Shown: positions 1-10,697, numbered from the stretch's first letter. The stretch is DNA of 64,000 bases from Gracilaria domingensis (GCA_022539475.1 VCMS01000248.1:1-64000), one strand, 5' to 3'. Program-made: numbers and translations. Notes: generated from the sequence alone by a model not told the origin.

Positions 1-272
1 AGCAGTAAGAGAATTAGAGGGGCGAAAGAGTTGTTATTTCGGACTACGGAGAGCAGTACGCCTGGACTGGGCTCTGACATTGGAGCAATAGATGAGTTCA
101 GTAGCGAATAGAAAGTAAATATGCTTGGAGTGTTGCAGCTGCCTGCAATACGCGTTGTTGTACATGTACACTGGAGCTCTTCATCTGTAACGGCGATATT
201 TGCGACCCATTGGGCACCTCAAATTCCTAAAAAGCAGGAACTGCGGAGTCTCCCGGAATATCTGAACCATGC

Positions 273-303
273 ACCCCCCCCCCCACCCCCTCCCCCCCTC
301 CCC
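273..303. repeat. C-rich homopolymer tract
   Basis: A run of almost only C, broken by single A and T bases. Low-complexity sequence with no coding meaning; open frames crossing it are artefacts. Apart from this tract I see nothing recognisable in bases 1-384. Confidence 0.9.
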
Positions 304-599
304 AAAATTTCGTTTCATTACCCTGTTTATCTCCACAGCATGGTATAACGCCGAGAAAGCGAAATAGTACGCAGCGGAACAAGAGTGGACAGAAGAAGAG
401 AAGAGCATCGGATGATACGAATCAGGCTACAAGCACCGCACTTCCTAAACGGAAGTCGTCCTCGACGAAGGAGAGAGTCAGTGGGCGTCCTTCTACAGGA
501 CTCTCTCGCCCATCTCGCAGCGGAGGTCTTCCGGATTGCGTCAAGAATTCGTGGATCAGCGAACGATGTCGTGCCGTCAACTGCCGATAATGCAAATCG

Positions 600-1000
600 T
601 GCATCTGTCTCTGCTCCTCAAGAAGATGAGGTAACTCGGCCCAGCGGGTCAGGACAGGAGGGCATGACAACTGGAACTGAAGAGGTTCGCATGACACCAA
701 AACCTTCATGTCCCCGGCCGATATCGAAGACCGAGCTACTGGGGCGCGGGTTACGCCGCCCAGTGGATCTGGACAACAAGGGACAATGACGAGAAGTCGT
801 GAGAGTCCTAGTATATTAAGATCGTCACGTCCATCCCTCTCTTCTAGAACTGGGGCCGCTATGAATCGTATCATGCCTCGCAATGGGTCCGGACAAGGGA
901 GAAACAAAATAAGAAACGAGAGACAACTGATAGACGAGTTACTTTTCGACCTTCCCCTCTTTCCAGAGCGGGGGCCGTTGCAGCTCGTACGAGGCCCAAT
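600..1000 (+). repeat. Degenerate tandem repeat, period about 119 bp, in coding sequence
   Basis: Three units are recognisable from the anchors CCAGCGGGTC (641), CCAGTGGATCTGG (760) and GCAATGGGTCCGG (880), each followed about 85 bases later by a version of ACTGGGGCCG. On the plus strand the units can be read as a Ser/Arg/Gly-rich peptide with recurring PSGSGQ and RPSLSSR-type words, but 119 is not a multiple of three, so the units sit in different frames. This fits a once-coding repeat region upstream of the coiled-coil ORF at 1229. Confidence 0.6.
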
Positions 1001-1228
1001 TCATCTGATATACCATGCCATGGAGGAGGACATACACGGGAGTTGGAGCTCGGAGCCGTGCCAAGGGTGGACACAGAACGCCTGCAGCCTCTCGTGGCTA
1101 AGGCTATGGCACATGAGGATAGTTCCGATAACGAAATAACACCAAATCCTGCGGCATTACCGGGGCCTGTCGCCGAAGAAGCTAGGGAAATAACGGAAGA
1201 TATCCAAACTGGTGTGAATTAAAGCTCT

Positions 1229-2729
1229 ATGAACAGACCTGATCTTTTAAATGAACTGAATTGCTTGAAAGAAAAGGTTAAGACGCTACAAGAGGACTTG
1301 ATGGTTCGGGGAATTCTAGTGAAGGTCGCCCAAGAGCAGAGTACGGCTTTGAAAAAGAGGCTTGAAGAGAAGGATCTAGTCATTGAAGGGCTAAGAGGGG
1401 CACTGAAACAGGAGGAGATAGGAGTACACGTGCTGGTGAACCTGGGCAGACAGGTCGAAAGAAGCATAAAATTGAGGTGTGCGACGAGTTTCGAGGGGTT
1501 GCTCGAGCAGTGTATCACAACATGCTGACGTGGGCAAGGAGAGAAACAAGTGAGCTATGGCTCGAAGGTGAGTCGCTCACCCGAAATTGGGGTAACCGTG
1601 CCGAGAAGGTGGAAGACGCAACTGAGAGTGGGGAAGGGCTTATTGAGCCGGAGGAAGGTGGTTCATACATGGTTCCTAAAAACCCCGTGGAGCTCTTGGG
1701 CAGTTTTGGCATGTTCACACCGTCGGTAGAGGGGGGGCCAGATGCTTTGCTGAAGAAAATGGTTGAAAGCGAGTTGAAGGAGTTGAGCTGGGAAGGTATT
1801 AGAAAAGCATCTCTTACCGACAGGTGTATACTGGAACTTTGTGCAGATATGTGCCTTAGGCAGAGAATGCGGCAGACCATGAGTGACGTCGTGGGCGTTC
1901 GTAAGAGAAATACGAGGGATAAACTATTTCTGCTCCTGGGGTACGATCTGATTTGGAGAAGAACAAAGCTGGTAGAAGAGAATGCGACGAACTCACAATG
2001 CAGTTGAAGGAAGCGCAGGAGAACATACTGCGTCTTGACGAAAATGGTGTACCGAACACTTCATGGTGGAGAAAAGCCCCATTTGTTCGTCTAAAGTACT
2101 CCAATGCGGACAATGTCGAGGATATGCCGACGGAAGATCAAGACTTGTTCTTCCGAAACCGTGTCGGGGTACAAGTGCTGAAGGAGTATATTGGGTATGA
2201 TGTGGAAGACAAGGATACGGGCACCTTTTTAGATGGCACAATACTGTTGCTCGCACGTTTGGACGCTTGGGTGTTGACGGTTGTGAGCCTTCTAAGTACG
2301 GATGTGTCAAGGGGTGGCCAGAGACAGAAACTGTTTACAAAGAAGTTTGCTGAACTGCTACCTCTGTGTTTAAAGAATGTTCTGGGGGATGTTAGGCAAC
2401 ATGTCTTGAGGACCAATTCCAGCGAGTTTCATAATTTTGGAACGACAACGGAAGATTGGACTAAGGGTCTTGGTAATGACATGAGAGAGGCTACATTTGG
2501 ATATCGAATGCCGTCGAACGGAAGACTTTACCTCACTGTGAAAGAACAATTTTTTATTGACAGTGTGAGCCGAAGATTGGGGTCTATTAGCGATTGCTTC
2601 GTTGGTGAATGCCAGGAAGGGGATATGGAGTTCAAGGAAATGGACATGAACGATTTCGGAATTAACACAGGATCACAAGAAAAGGCACCACAAGGTGAAC
2701 ATGTAGAGGATGGAGCCCTTAATGTTTAA
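1229..2729 (+). pseudogene. Coiled-coil accessory ORF convergent with a transposase, broken into three frames
   Basis: Three overlapping plus-strand frames read as one protein: 1229-1528, 1477-2007 and 1953-2729. The first part is a heptad-rich coiled coil beginning MNRPDLLNELNCLKEKVKTL. The middle is acidic (EKVEDATESGEGLIEPEE). The last part (KKFAELLPLCLKNVLGDV and onward) looks globular. I recognise no family. The frame changes near 1500 and 1960 could be indels, or the second could be a short intron, since a GTAAGAG donor-like site lies at about 1899. The stop at 2729 overlaps by four bases the stop of the minus-strand transposase, so the two genes are tail-to-tail and probably belong to one transposon. 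A TAA just upstream of the ATG separates it from an open frame that extends back through the 119-bp repeats. Confidence 0.5.
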
Positions 2730-5700
2730 GGCTGTACAAGATCAACGTGCTCAGTTGGTCCTTCATCTGAATCATGATAGAATCGATTGATGTAGAATCG
2801 GTGTTGAAACCATTGAAGTGGAGGACAAAAAGGTGAAGCAGGGTAGTTTGATCGAACAACATGGACAGTTCCCTGTAGTGCAGAAGCCGGAACCATCCCG
2901 TACCAAGGAGTTAACTCTACGATAGTCTCCGCTTTGGAATGACGAGGGAACGGAAGAGTGTGGTTCTTTTCATCGTTTGTAGCCCACCGTAAAGATATGC
3001 ATTTCAATATGTGGTCGATGTTTGTTGCGGGGGGTAAAACTTCGAAATACCTGACGAATGCCACATCTGGTGCGGTAAGTGCAGAATCAAGGAGAGATAT
3101 TCGAATCAGAGCGACTACCTGGGCAACCCAAGTCTCTGAATCTTCTCCGCTTACCAATACAGTGGAAAACTTTGGCTTTCTACTGGGACCAAATGCTGGA
3201 GAAGCGAAGACACGTTGGATGATGGGGTATTTGGGTCGTCCCAGCTTAAGTGCCTTAGAAGACGAATCGAAGTGTTCAAGAGTCGGAAAGAAACCGCCTT
3301 TCACGAGGGCCGAATTCACCAGAGTTATCCTTGTCTTTTCTGGGAAGTATGTAATAGAGTGCTCATCCAGTGTTTCTTTCACGAGACTGAGGAAAGGAGG
3401 AAGGGCCTGTTCACCAATTTGATCAAGAATCGACCTTGTGTCCGTACTTGAGAACATTTCTCTAACAGAAGTCCATGTTTTTGAACTGGACATACTTGAA
3501 ACACAATGTTGAAGAGCTCGTAAAGTGAAAGAACGCCCTCTCATTGCAAACCGAGGAAGCTGTGTGGAAGTTCCTGGTAAACCTGGATTACGCTGGTAAG
3601 GAGTATTGCCATTCCATTGCTTTCTAACATGTCCGTGCTCAATGGAGCGAATAGTCTCCTCCACAGCCGTTGCTGTTCTTCTGGACGTCTTTTTGTAGTG
3701 TCTTTTAAATAGCAGGTGTGCATGTTCGTATATGCCTGCGTCGTAGTACTTGATACTTCCCAGACGGCGAATGTCGTCCACGAGATGATCGAGAAGATGA
3801 AACTTCAGAGTTCCCAGTCTGGAGGGATGAAAATCCGCCAGAGTCTTTGTTGCGGAACGCTTGAAGGCTTCAATCTCCGAACTAAGATACAGGAGAGAGC
3901 TTTCAGTCCAATACGGGTCACGATTGTATCTGAATAAGGTCGAGAGCAAGTCCGAGTACTGAGAGAAAACGGTTGTGATTGGGGCAACGTCCTGTTCTCC
4001 ACAGCATATGTCAAAGAATGCTCCTATGAAGGGAAAGACCATGTCAAGTGTTTTGTAGTTTTTGGCCTCCAGCATTCCACGGAGACCGTTTTTCGTGAAG
4101 ATACCATTCAAAGATTTGCCTTTCTCCTGCGTGGAGAAATCGATATGTAAACCTTTGGCAGGAGAATCGCGTTCTATGGCAGCTAGAATTGCGTTTGCAT
4201 GGTTGAGGAGTTGGGTGCGTATCGTTCGAAATGAACGCGATGCAGATGTTCCTATTGTGGTGCACAGGGTGTCTGACTGCAGTCTCTCGATTGTGGCCGT
4301 TTTTATCAACTTTGAGATGCCGAGATGTAAGTTGTGTAATGGTTCGAATGAGAACAGACTGTATGGAGACAATCCCGGGATCATTCCAAGGCTTACGGAA
4401 GTTTCGAGGAACGAAGGAATGAGAGATATGGAATTTGAACGCATCAGAGTATCCGCTTGAGATCTCCTCTCCCTCGCACGACGTGGACGTCTTTCCGCCT
4501 CGTCTTTTTGTGCATGTTGCAAGATAGCTGTGTATGTCTTTCGGATGCTTTTCGTGTGCTTCTGAGAACGTCCGTTGAATGAGGTGGGAATAGGATTGCA
4601 TAAAGATGAGCGAGGGGCTTTGCATCTATGACACGGGCTTTCCGTTTTGGTCCCATGAAGAATGGACAGAATGTCCTTAGCCTCAGGAATGTCCGCACAA
4701 TAACTTGCAAGCAGAGGATGGCACACTCGACTTAGTTTGTCTTCGCCGATGAACTGAAAACCTTTCTGCGTGAGATTTAGAATGGGCTCCAGGACTTGAA
4801 GAAGAGATTCTTGAAGGATTTGCATCCTGGAATCGCGTAGAGACTTGCTAGAAACGAATGGCATTGCGTCTGCTTCAGATGCGGAAACCTCGATCAGTGT
4901 GGTAGGGAAGTATGCCACTACTGTGAGGTCATCACGGATACACTTACGGCGAAGCTCGTCGGAGAAGTTGAGAAATATGAGGTGAAGAGGATAGGCGGTA
5001 ACCGATGTTTGCTTTAGAGTTGTTGAAGACTTATCGGTGTATACCTGCAGAAGACCTACGAAAGATTCACTGTAACTTATTTCTTGGGAGTACCACACTA
5101 TTCTACTATCCAAAGAGCCCATGACCATTTCCTTAAGTTTTGAGGTGGCGTCTCTTGCGAGAGAGCCGGACATGGGGTGAGATATTTTCGTGGAGTGGGT
5201 CTGAGGTATAGGGTGGAAGAATGAGTTTTCGTTGTTAGCCAACTGGAGCTGTTTCACAAGTGTCTGAACGGGGTCTCTCGTGTAGAGGGTGGCGCTGAAC
5301 TTACATCCTTCTGGCGAGACAGTTCTGCGATTGAAACCGTCCTTTGAGGCGTATCGTTCGAAAACGGCCTTCTTCAGTTCTGTACAGCGCTTGGAACTTG
5401 TTATGGTCTCGTTGAATCGCTTTTGCGAGAATCGCGGGTCCCGAAGTAGCCCAATTAGCTCGTCAGCCTCACGATGACCAAGGTTGGAAGCTACTGAAGC
5501 CACACAAACCGTGAGATAATCCATATGCAAATCACCGAGGGCCTCCTCAGAAGGCACTGGGCGGGAACTGCTTCCGTGTTCTCGCTCTAATGACGCGGGA
5601 GCCGGGGAAGGAGAAACACAATGCGAAGTGTCCGGAATGGGAGGGGCGCACGGAGTGGGGTCGACGATGTCCTCGGACACTGGAGGCTCGGGAAGGCGAC

Positions 5701-5905
5701 AAGGGGCAGTGACCGTTTCGGAAGATGCGGGCGCGGGTGCGGAAAGCTTGAGACGCTTGCTTCTCCGAATGGGCCGGCTATTGTCGTCTTCCAGCGCTGC
5801 TTTCAGACGAAACGGGCAATGGTTGACATGCTGTTGAAGGGATAAGACTCCTCGGCGAGTAACGAAGGGGCACCCACGCTTCTTATGTGTACAGTAGTAG
5901 ACCAT
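2726..5905 (-). CDS. Plavaka/CACTA-superfamily-like transposase, apparently intact
   Basis: One uninterrupted frame of about 1,060 residues. I chose the ATG at 5905 because it starts MVYYCTHKKRGCPF, an N-terminal C2HC-type zinc finger (YYC, GC, HVNHC) as expected for this transposase group; the frame is open 28 codons further upstream. A basic, proline-rich linker follows. Near residue 290 comes QVYTDKSSTT, then YPLHLIFLNFSDELR, which fits the conserved stretch around the first catalytic Asp in Tnp2/Plavaka proteins. Further on are a CHRCKAP cysteine pair, EPLHNLHLGISKLI (about 525) and HLLDHLVDDIRRLG followed by a YEHAH segment (about 700), matching the second half of the family. The fold assignment rests on motif recall, not a search. 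An intact 1-kb-plus frame among so much debris suggests a recent or active copy. I could not identify its terminal inverted repeats. Confidence 0.65.
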   Translation of the reverse strand: MVYYCTHKKRGCPFVTRRGVLSLQQHVNHCPFRLKAALEDDNSRPIRRSKRLKLSAPAPASSETVTAPCRLPEPPVSEDIVDPTPCAPPIPDTSHCVSPSPAPASLEREHGSSSRPVPSEEALGDLHMDYLTVCVASVASNLGHREADELIGLLRDPRFSQKRFNETITSSKRCTELKKAVFERYASKDGFNRRTVSPEGCKFSATLYTRDPVQTLVKQLQLANNENSFFHPIPQTHSTKISHPMSGSLARDATSKLKEMVMGSLDSRIVWYSQEISYSESFVGLLQVYTDKSSTTLKQTSVTAYPLHLIFLNFSDELRRKCIRDDLTVVAYFPTTLIEVSASEADAMPFVSSKSLRDSRMQILQESLLQVLEPILNLTQKGFQFIGEDKLSRVCHPLLASYCADIPEAKDILSILHGTKTESPCHRCKAPRSSLCNPIPTSFNGRSQKHTKSIRKTYTAILQHAQKDEAERRPRRARERRSQADTLMRSNSISLIPSFLETSVSLGMIPGLSPYSLFSFEPLHNLHLGISKLIKTATIERLQSDTLCTTIGTSASRSFRTIRTQLLNHANAILAAIERDSPAKGLHIDFSTQEKGKSLNGIFTKNGLRGMLEAKNYKTLDMVFPFIGAFFDICCGEQDVAPITTVFSQYSDLLSTLFRYNRDPYWTESSLLYLSSEIEAFKRSATKTLADFHPSRLGTLKFHLLDHLVDDIRRLGSIKYYDAGIYEHAHLLFKRHYKKTSRRTATAVEETIRSIEHGHVRKQWNGNTPYQRNPGLPGTSTQLPRFAMRGRSFTLRALQHCVSSMSSSKTWTSVREMFSSTDTRSILDQIGEQALPPFLSLVKETLDEHSITYFPEKTRITLVNSALVKGGFFPTLEHFDSSSKALKLGRPKYPIIQRVFASPAFGPSRKPKFSTVLVSGEDSETWVAQVVALIRISLLDSALTAPDVAFVRYFEVLPPATNIDHILKCISLRWATNDEKNHTLPFPRHSKAETIVELTPWYGMVPASALQGTVHVVRSNYPASPFCPPLQWFQHRFYINRFYHDSDEGPTEHVDLVQP

Positions 5906-6275
5906 GGGAAGAAGAACTGAACGAGAAACGACGACAAAGACTGCAAGGGAAGGGCGTCCGAAGGGAGAAGGAGGTCGAGCGACAGTCAATATCGACGTGT
6001 TGCTCAGAACGGAGAATATATTTTGAGTTTAAATCACGTGCTTTCGTTCAAAAAGGAACGTAGGTACACGTCGACCTCAACACAAGGGTGTACTTCTCGT
6101 ATTATCTACCACTGGTTATAAACCTGTGGTTTCCCAACGTTGTACGCTGTACACTTGTCCAATCTCGCACAGAAAAATAAATCTCTTCCCTTCGCCGCCG
6201 CCGCCGCGCCTCCGACGTCCGAACTTCCGTTACCGTCGTGAGCCATGCCATCGATATCATCGCGTTATACTCCGC
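5906..6275. other. Upstream region of the transposase, no gene seen
   Basis: Contains a short interrupted palindrome at 6111-6133 (ACCAC ... GTGGT) that could be part of a transposon end or a regulatory site. No convincing coding frame. Confidence 0.4.
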
Positions 6276-6348
6276 TCCGTCGTACTTTTTCCCGCCCTCC
6301 ACTTTATGGAGGCTCCATAAAGTAGAGGGCGGAAGAAAGTAGGACGGA
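6276..6348. repeat. Long hairpin 1 (36-bp arms)
   Basis: Two 36-base arms, TCCGTCGTACTTTTTCCCGC... and its complement, separated by a single G, with four mismatched positions by my count. A 73-nt foldback of this quality is far beyond chance. It is the first of a series of hairpins in this gene-free region. Confidence 0.85.
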
Positions 6349-6603
6349 TTCATCCGTATCTCAGGGATGTTTTCCGTGCAGTCTTTTCGTACGTTCTCCC
6401 ATATCCTTCCACGTATCTTTGCTCTAAACTAACCAATCCTCACCGCGTTTCTTCGCGCTCTGCGACATGGAAACGGCAGGAAATAAGCTAATCACCCTCA
6501 ACTTCTTCTATTTGTTCAAGATATAGAACGAGTTGAAGGGTGAAAACGGGAACCCGGTAACCCAAACCGACGACTGTAAGTACGCGACCAATAGTTCATT
6601 TCG

Positions 6604-6686
6604 TTGCGCCATAGGCTCTAGCTTCGCGTCTTGCGCTGCTTTTCAAAAGTAGCGCAAGACTCGAGAAGCTAAAGCCTATGGCGCAA
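6604..6686. repeat. Long hairpin 2 (83 nt, loop CTTTTCAAAAG)
   Basis: Outer arms TTGCGCCATAGGCT / AGCCTATGGCGCAA pair perfectly, inner arms CGTCTTGCGCT / AGCGCAAGAC pair almost perfectly, with a few mismatches between them. Total 83 nt, the size and shape of a small-RNA precursor. It lies 38 bases upstream of the first copy of the 336-bp direct repeat. Confidence 0.85.
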
Positions 6687-6724
6687 CAAACCAAGTTGGT
6701 TTCTCGGCGATCTTGGATCTCTGC

Positions 6725-7475
6725 CTGTTCGGGATAGGCGATTCTGGTACTTGGTTGAGACATAGGTTTCTGTCTCGTTTATCGCATCTTGCGGTATGTT
6801 TGCTGCATGGGCATTCTCGGTGTCCTTGCTTGTGGGTTCTTGCTTCGAGACCTTTCGCGTTTTACGATGAATGGATTGCTGGTAATCTAACCGATCACTT
6901 TCCTTCTTCTTCTTCCTTTTGCGAGTTACTAGGTCCCTCGACTTTTCTAGCGCAACGTTTCTGTTTTGCTTTATCAATGGTACGTTCCATCGCAATTCAA
7001 ATGTTTCCAACGGAGCATTGACTAACTTATGGATACTTTCTGCTTGCGTATACAGGTAAACGACCAATTTTATTTCATCTCTCCAGATCCATCATCGATC
7101 TTGAGAGACAAAATAAAATTGGTCGTTTACCTGTCTGACTGTTCGGGATAGGCGATTCTGGTACTTGTTTGGGATATAGGCTAGATTCTCGTTTATCGCG
7201 TCTTGCGGTATGTTTGCTGCATGGGCATTCTCGGTGTCCTTGCTTGTGAGTTCTCGCTCTGACACCTTTCGCGGTTTACGATGATATGGTGGGCTGGTAA
7301 TCTAACCGATCCCTTTCCTGCTTCTTCTTCCGTTTGCGAGTTACCAGGTCCCTTGACTTTTCTAGCGCAACGTTTCTGTTTTGTTTTATCAATGGTACGT
7401 TCCATCGCATTTCAAATGTATCTAACGGATCATTGACTAACTTATGGATACTTTCTGCTTGCGTATACAGGTAAA
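6725..7475. repeat. 336-bp tandem duplication (6725-7060 and 7139-7475)
   Basis: Both copies begin CTGTTCGGGATAGGCGATTC and end GCGTATACAGGTAAA, with roughly 90% identity by eye. They are separated only by hairpin 3. No reading frame is conserved between the copies, so this looks non-coding. Each copy is preceded by an 83-nt hairpin, so the larger unit may be hairpin plus repeat. Confidence 0.85.
7052..7134. repeat. Long hairpin 3 (83 nt, 24-bp perfect outer stem)
   Basis: Arms ACAGGTAAACGACCAATTTT and complement pair perfectly over 24 bp; the stem continues imperfectly through TCTC/GAGA toward the loop. Exactly the same length as hairpin 2 but with unrelated sequence. Its left arm begins inside the end of the first 336-bp repeat copy. 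Confidence 0.85.
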
Positions 7476-7516
7476 TGACTTTTGATGCGGACGTAGCTCA
7501 CGAGTTGCAGGTGCAG

Positions 7517-7676
7517 GTTCCTCAAGTAGGGAACCATGCATCTGGGCATGGTTCCCTACATGAGGAACGGAGAGGATGAGGCGCGTCGCGCCTCATCCTC
7601 TCGGAGTGCGTATGTGTTCTACCGATCCAGCAATTTGGTGCAGGTGCCCTCTGCGGCATCTGCCGCAGATTGCGCC
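7517..7676. repeat. Cluster of three further hairpins
   Basis: Hairpin 4 (7517-7568): GTTCCTCA-A-GTAGGGAACCATGC pairs with its complement around a loop of about six bases. Hairpin 5 (7570-7602): a perfect 16-bp palindrome GAGAGGATGAGGCGCG with a single T at the centre. Hairpin 6 (7643-7676): TCTGCGGCA / TGCCGCAGA with a two-base loop. GGTGCAGGT-like words recur before hairpins 4 and 6. Confidence 0.85.
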
Positions 7677-8401
7677 TACACCCGATCCATCATGGGGAAA
7701 TGGTACATGTAATATAGCGAAGTAGTGGTTAGCAAAAGCGGTCGATAGAAGAATAGATACGAATAAAACGGTATGATTTCATAATGGGCATCATCTGTAC
7801 TAGCACTAGTATTCCATGCGTTGCAGGGTATCATTCCGCAGAAGGTATCGTGTAATGTGCACCTTAATGGAAACTGAACCTAGACTTCGCGAAATACAGT
7901 TCAGGTAGCCCTCGACTAAAGAACTAGCACGAGTGGAAAACCTACCAGTATTTACTGCACAGAGATTCTGGACGACCCAAGCAATTATCTGCAAATTTTG
8001 AAATAATTGATCTCGATATTTTTTCAAAAAATTTACTGGACGACCCTTGCCAATTTCTGGACGACCCTCGCCAAAAACTAGCATCTGCAAGAGACAGACG
8101 TTCGGTTGTTGAAACAAATGATAGTAAACAAATCGCAAATCTTGACATACATTTGGAATTCGTGTGATGCCGTTTGGCTTTCTATGACAGGTGGATTTGT
8201 CGCCAACGAGTATACCGACGCAGACCTATGCCAGCAATGAACGTGGCAATGCCGTAACGGAGGACACTTTTAGTTCCACTACTGCTTTAACTTCGAACCG
8301 GCGTGTGTCATCCCACTTACTGAAGACTGCTCAACCCACCGAGAAACAAGCTAGGCTGATTTCGAGTACATTCAAAATCGAAAATAACATATTGTGGACG
8401 C
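7677..8401. other. No gene seen
   Basis: Contains two similar short words, TGGACGACCCAAGCAATT (about 7970) and TGGACGACCCTTGCCAATT (about 8037), spaced 60-70 bases apart, but no convincing gene, RNA or mobile-element end. Confidence 0.4.
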
Positions 8402-9130
8402 CATTTTAGGGGGAAACGACCCGGGTCGTGACAAACCCAGGGAGGACACAAGAAATGCTCGAGAGTACCAGCCCAAAGGGGCAACAGATATCAACGTAAC
8501 TCAGACGTCTGCAGGAGCAGAGAGTACAACCCCAAGATAGATAGGAATTCCCCCGCAGACTGAAAGCAGGGAGTAGAATTCCAACGAGAATATGGCTCGG
8601 CGTTCGATACCAAGATTGAACACAACAACAGAATGCAAAACCAACAGACCAAGACACACAAAGGTTGTCGGTGGGAAGGTAGATTGACAGGACTGAAGCG
8701 GATGAGTCTGTCGTCGATTCCACCACAAACCTAACAACCAGGCGAAGTGGCGGCAGAAAGAGAACCAGCGCGATGCGTAACACTACCAACGTTCGCCCGG
8801 GAGAACGGAGACGTAAGAATGGTCGAAATGTGCGGATGAGCCCAATGGAGGGCAACACAGGCGACTGCGTAAGGAACGGCGGGAGACCGGGCCGCCGCGA
8901 ACAAGGGAGTGTAGGAGGAAAAAATGGTTGCAGGGTGGCGCGGACCGCGCTAAGAGAAGATGGTGGGAGAAAGAAAGAGAGAGAGGGAAAAGAGGAACGG
9001 TTGAAGATCGGGTGCGGGAGGTTGTCGAGAGAGAAAGTGATCTATCCCCGCCGAGTTGGCTGAGAAGCCTCGAACTCGGGGGTTTATATCTACAATTATG
9101 ATGCTGCGCATGACTTAAGTTGTAGTCTGA
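8402..9130 (-). mobile_element. LTR/leader fragment of retrotransposon family B, minus strand
   Basis: Read on the minus strand this piece matches, in the same order, the 5' end of the element at 35.7-37.1 kb: a TATA element followed by AAACCCCCGAG and TCGAG (TATA at 9081-9090), a GGTCTCCCGCC-like stretch, GGTTTGTCA, and finally AAAATGGCGTCCACA, the start of gag (ATG at 8404-8402). After the first few gag codons similarity stops and the frame closes, so it is a truncated 5' end. Hence it is an LTR promoter plus untranslated leader left behind by a deletion or recombination. Confidence 0.6.
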
Positions 9131-9521
9131 TTTTCGTCTCCTGCCAAATACCCTAGTACTTCTCACCATATCCAAAGTAGGGAGTGATGTCACTTAATGG
9201 TTCTTCATTATGTAGGTCGGTGGTTGGCCAGATGTCATGTGGCTATTTAGGTTCTCAATTAGTTCTTCGGGTAATATCCGTCTTCCACATGATACCCTAG
9301 TATTGGTTCTATTCGCTTCGTTATGTTCATTTCTAACTGGTCATTGCTGATCTGGCGTGCGGGCGTTTGCCGGTTTTTCTGGTGTCATCCATGTGGACTT
9401 GTTAACATGCTGTATTTCCGGTTACCTCTTGTCGTATATCACATGCCAAAACAGACCTTTCTTAATCTCGTCGTTAGACCTCCTAAATTCATCTTCTACT
9501 TCTTTCCCCATCATTGTTACA

Positions 9522-9915
9522 ATGTCGACCAGGAAAGAAGTGCTAGCTACTGTTACGGACGACGATACGGACCTTTCTGACGTTTCGGTTGCAAAATTGA
9601 CATGCGTTATTGAACATGAAGCTAAAGAGGTAATCGCAGATAAAATAAAGTGCGAATAGGACGCCGTGCTCGCCGACGAGGACGACGACGAAGAAAGTAC
9701 CGAAGCCCAGCTACTCGCGTGTGAGGAGGCCCTGTATGACTTTCTTTTCAAGCGTGGAGTGTCGATAGATGAGCTGAAAGAAAACCTTAGCGAGCTCCCC
9801 GAACTATTCGTGCGCGGGATTGGCGTTGGGCTGACGCTTCCGATGATGGTGCTGCGCTCTCCCTCCCGCGCACGTGCGCTCCATCTCGTTCATGCCCCTG
9901 TGAAAGCGATGTTTT
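9522..9915 (+). pseudogene. Acidic hypothetical protein, interrupted by a TAG and by the chromovirus insertion
   Basis: An ATG at 9522 (MSTRKEVLATVTDDDTDLSD) opens an acidic frame. It meets a TAG at 9657-9659 and continues in the same frame (LADEDDDEESTEAQLLACEE, then FKRGVSIDELKENLSELPEL) up to the retrotransposon at 9916. Removing the element and one copy of its GTTTT duplication lets the frame run only about a dozen more codons, to a TAG at about 22385, so little is missing at the 3' side. No family recognised. Confidence 0.45.
9911..9915. repeat. Target-site duplication GTTTT, left copy
   Basis: GTTTT directly precedes the LTR start TGTAGTGCAAC; the same five bases follow the other LTR at 22346-22350. 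A 5-bp duplication is normal for Ty3/gypsy integrases. Confidence 0.85.
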
Positions 9916-10654
9916 TGTAGTGCAACCCGTGAGCGGGGAAAAGACACCACGAAGACGTTCGGGATCTTCCTCTACTGAAAGCAACCCAGAGAACAGAGCC
10001 TCTCTGGAATGGCGCAACTAGCCGGGTGTAAGACCGGGGCCAAACCGTCACGACGGGGCGTTGAGAGTTGAGCAGAGAAGGGTGACTCGCACGCAAGTGT
10101 AGTAGCCTCGAAGAGGGACGAAACTACGGAGTAGGGAAAGGGAAAGATAGGGGAGAGAGAGGAAAAAGAGAGGTACGGCGCATCGCCGGGGTATTCCCTA
10201 TACAGGGTCGAACACGACAACAGATGGTTATAACACTCCCAAAGTTGGGTTCTGTGGAGACGCAGGGTGGATAGCCGCAGCGTTACAACGGGGAGTCCCT
10301 CCGATAAGGAGTTGTGCACCGCCGAAGGCGAGAGTGGCTAGAGCCAAGATGCTTGAGGTAGGATCACCCTGGTTGGGGCACTTTACTGGTGCGACGGCGC
10401 CGACGCCGTCGCACTAAGTAGTGTCCTCACTAAAATTAATAAATAATATTAACTAAACTTCCCACTAATTGTGGCAACCGCCCACGTGTAGTGGCCAACC
10501 TCCGATCAGCTCCACCGTGTCCCACGTGTCCGAACCATCCCAATGGCAACCACTAGTAACTACTAGTGATATACTGGTGTGTACCAGGCAAACCCGTAAA
10601 CGGGAAATATGACTAAGTCCAGTCAGAATACTCATAGATGAGCGTTGCACTACA
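9916..10654 (-). repeat. 3' LTR of the chromovirus, with an 851-bp internal deletion
   Basis: 739 bp. Positions 9916-10459 match 20756-21299 of the other LTR and 10460-10654 match 22151-22345; the 851 bp between those blocks in the complete LTR are missing here. The junction falls at TAAACT (10454-10459), a six-base word present at both break points in the complete LTR. The first block differs from its partner at about 4 of 544 positions, the second at about 10 of 195. Confidence 0.92.
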
Positions 10655-10670
10655 TATCCCCCTCCTTAGG
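10655..10670 (-). promoter_or_regulatory. Polypurine tract of the chromovirus
   Basis: On the minus strand CCTAAGGAGGGGGATA lies immediately before the 3' LTR (TGTAGTG...). It is the expected primer site for plus-strand DNA synthesis. The 13-mer CTAAGGAGGGGGA within it recurs exactly at 14219-14231 and 17456-17468 inside pol, in the same orientation. Confidence 0.85.
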
Positions 10671-10697
10671 CGGTAATACAACCTCGACGAGGGCAGG

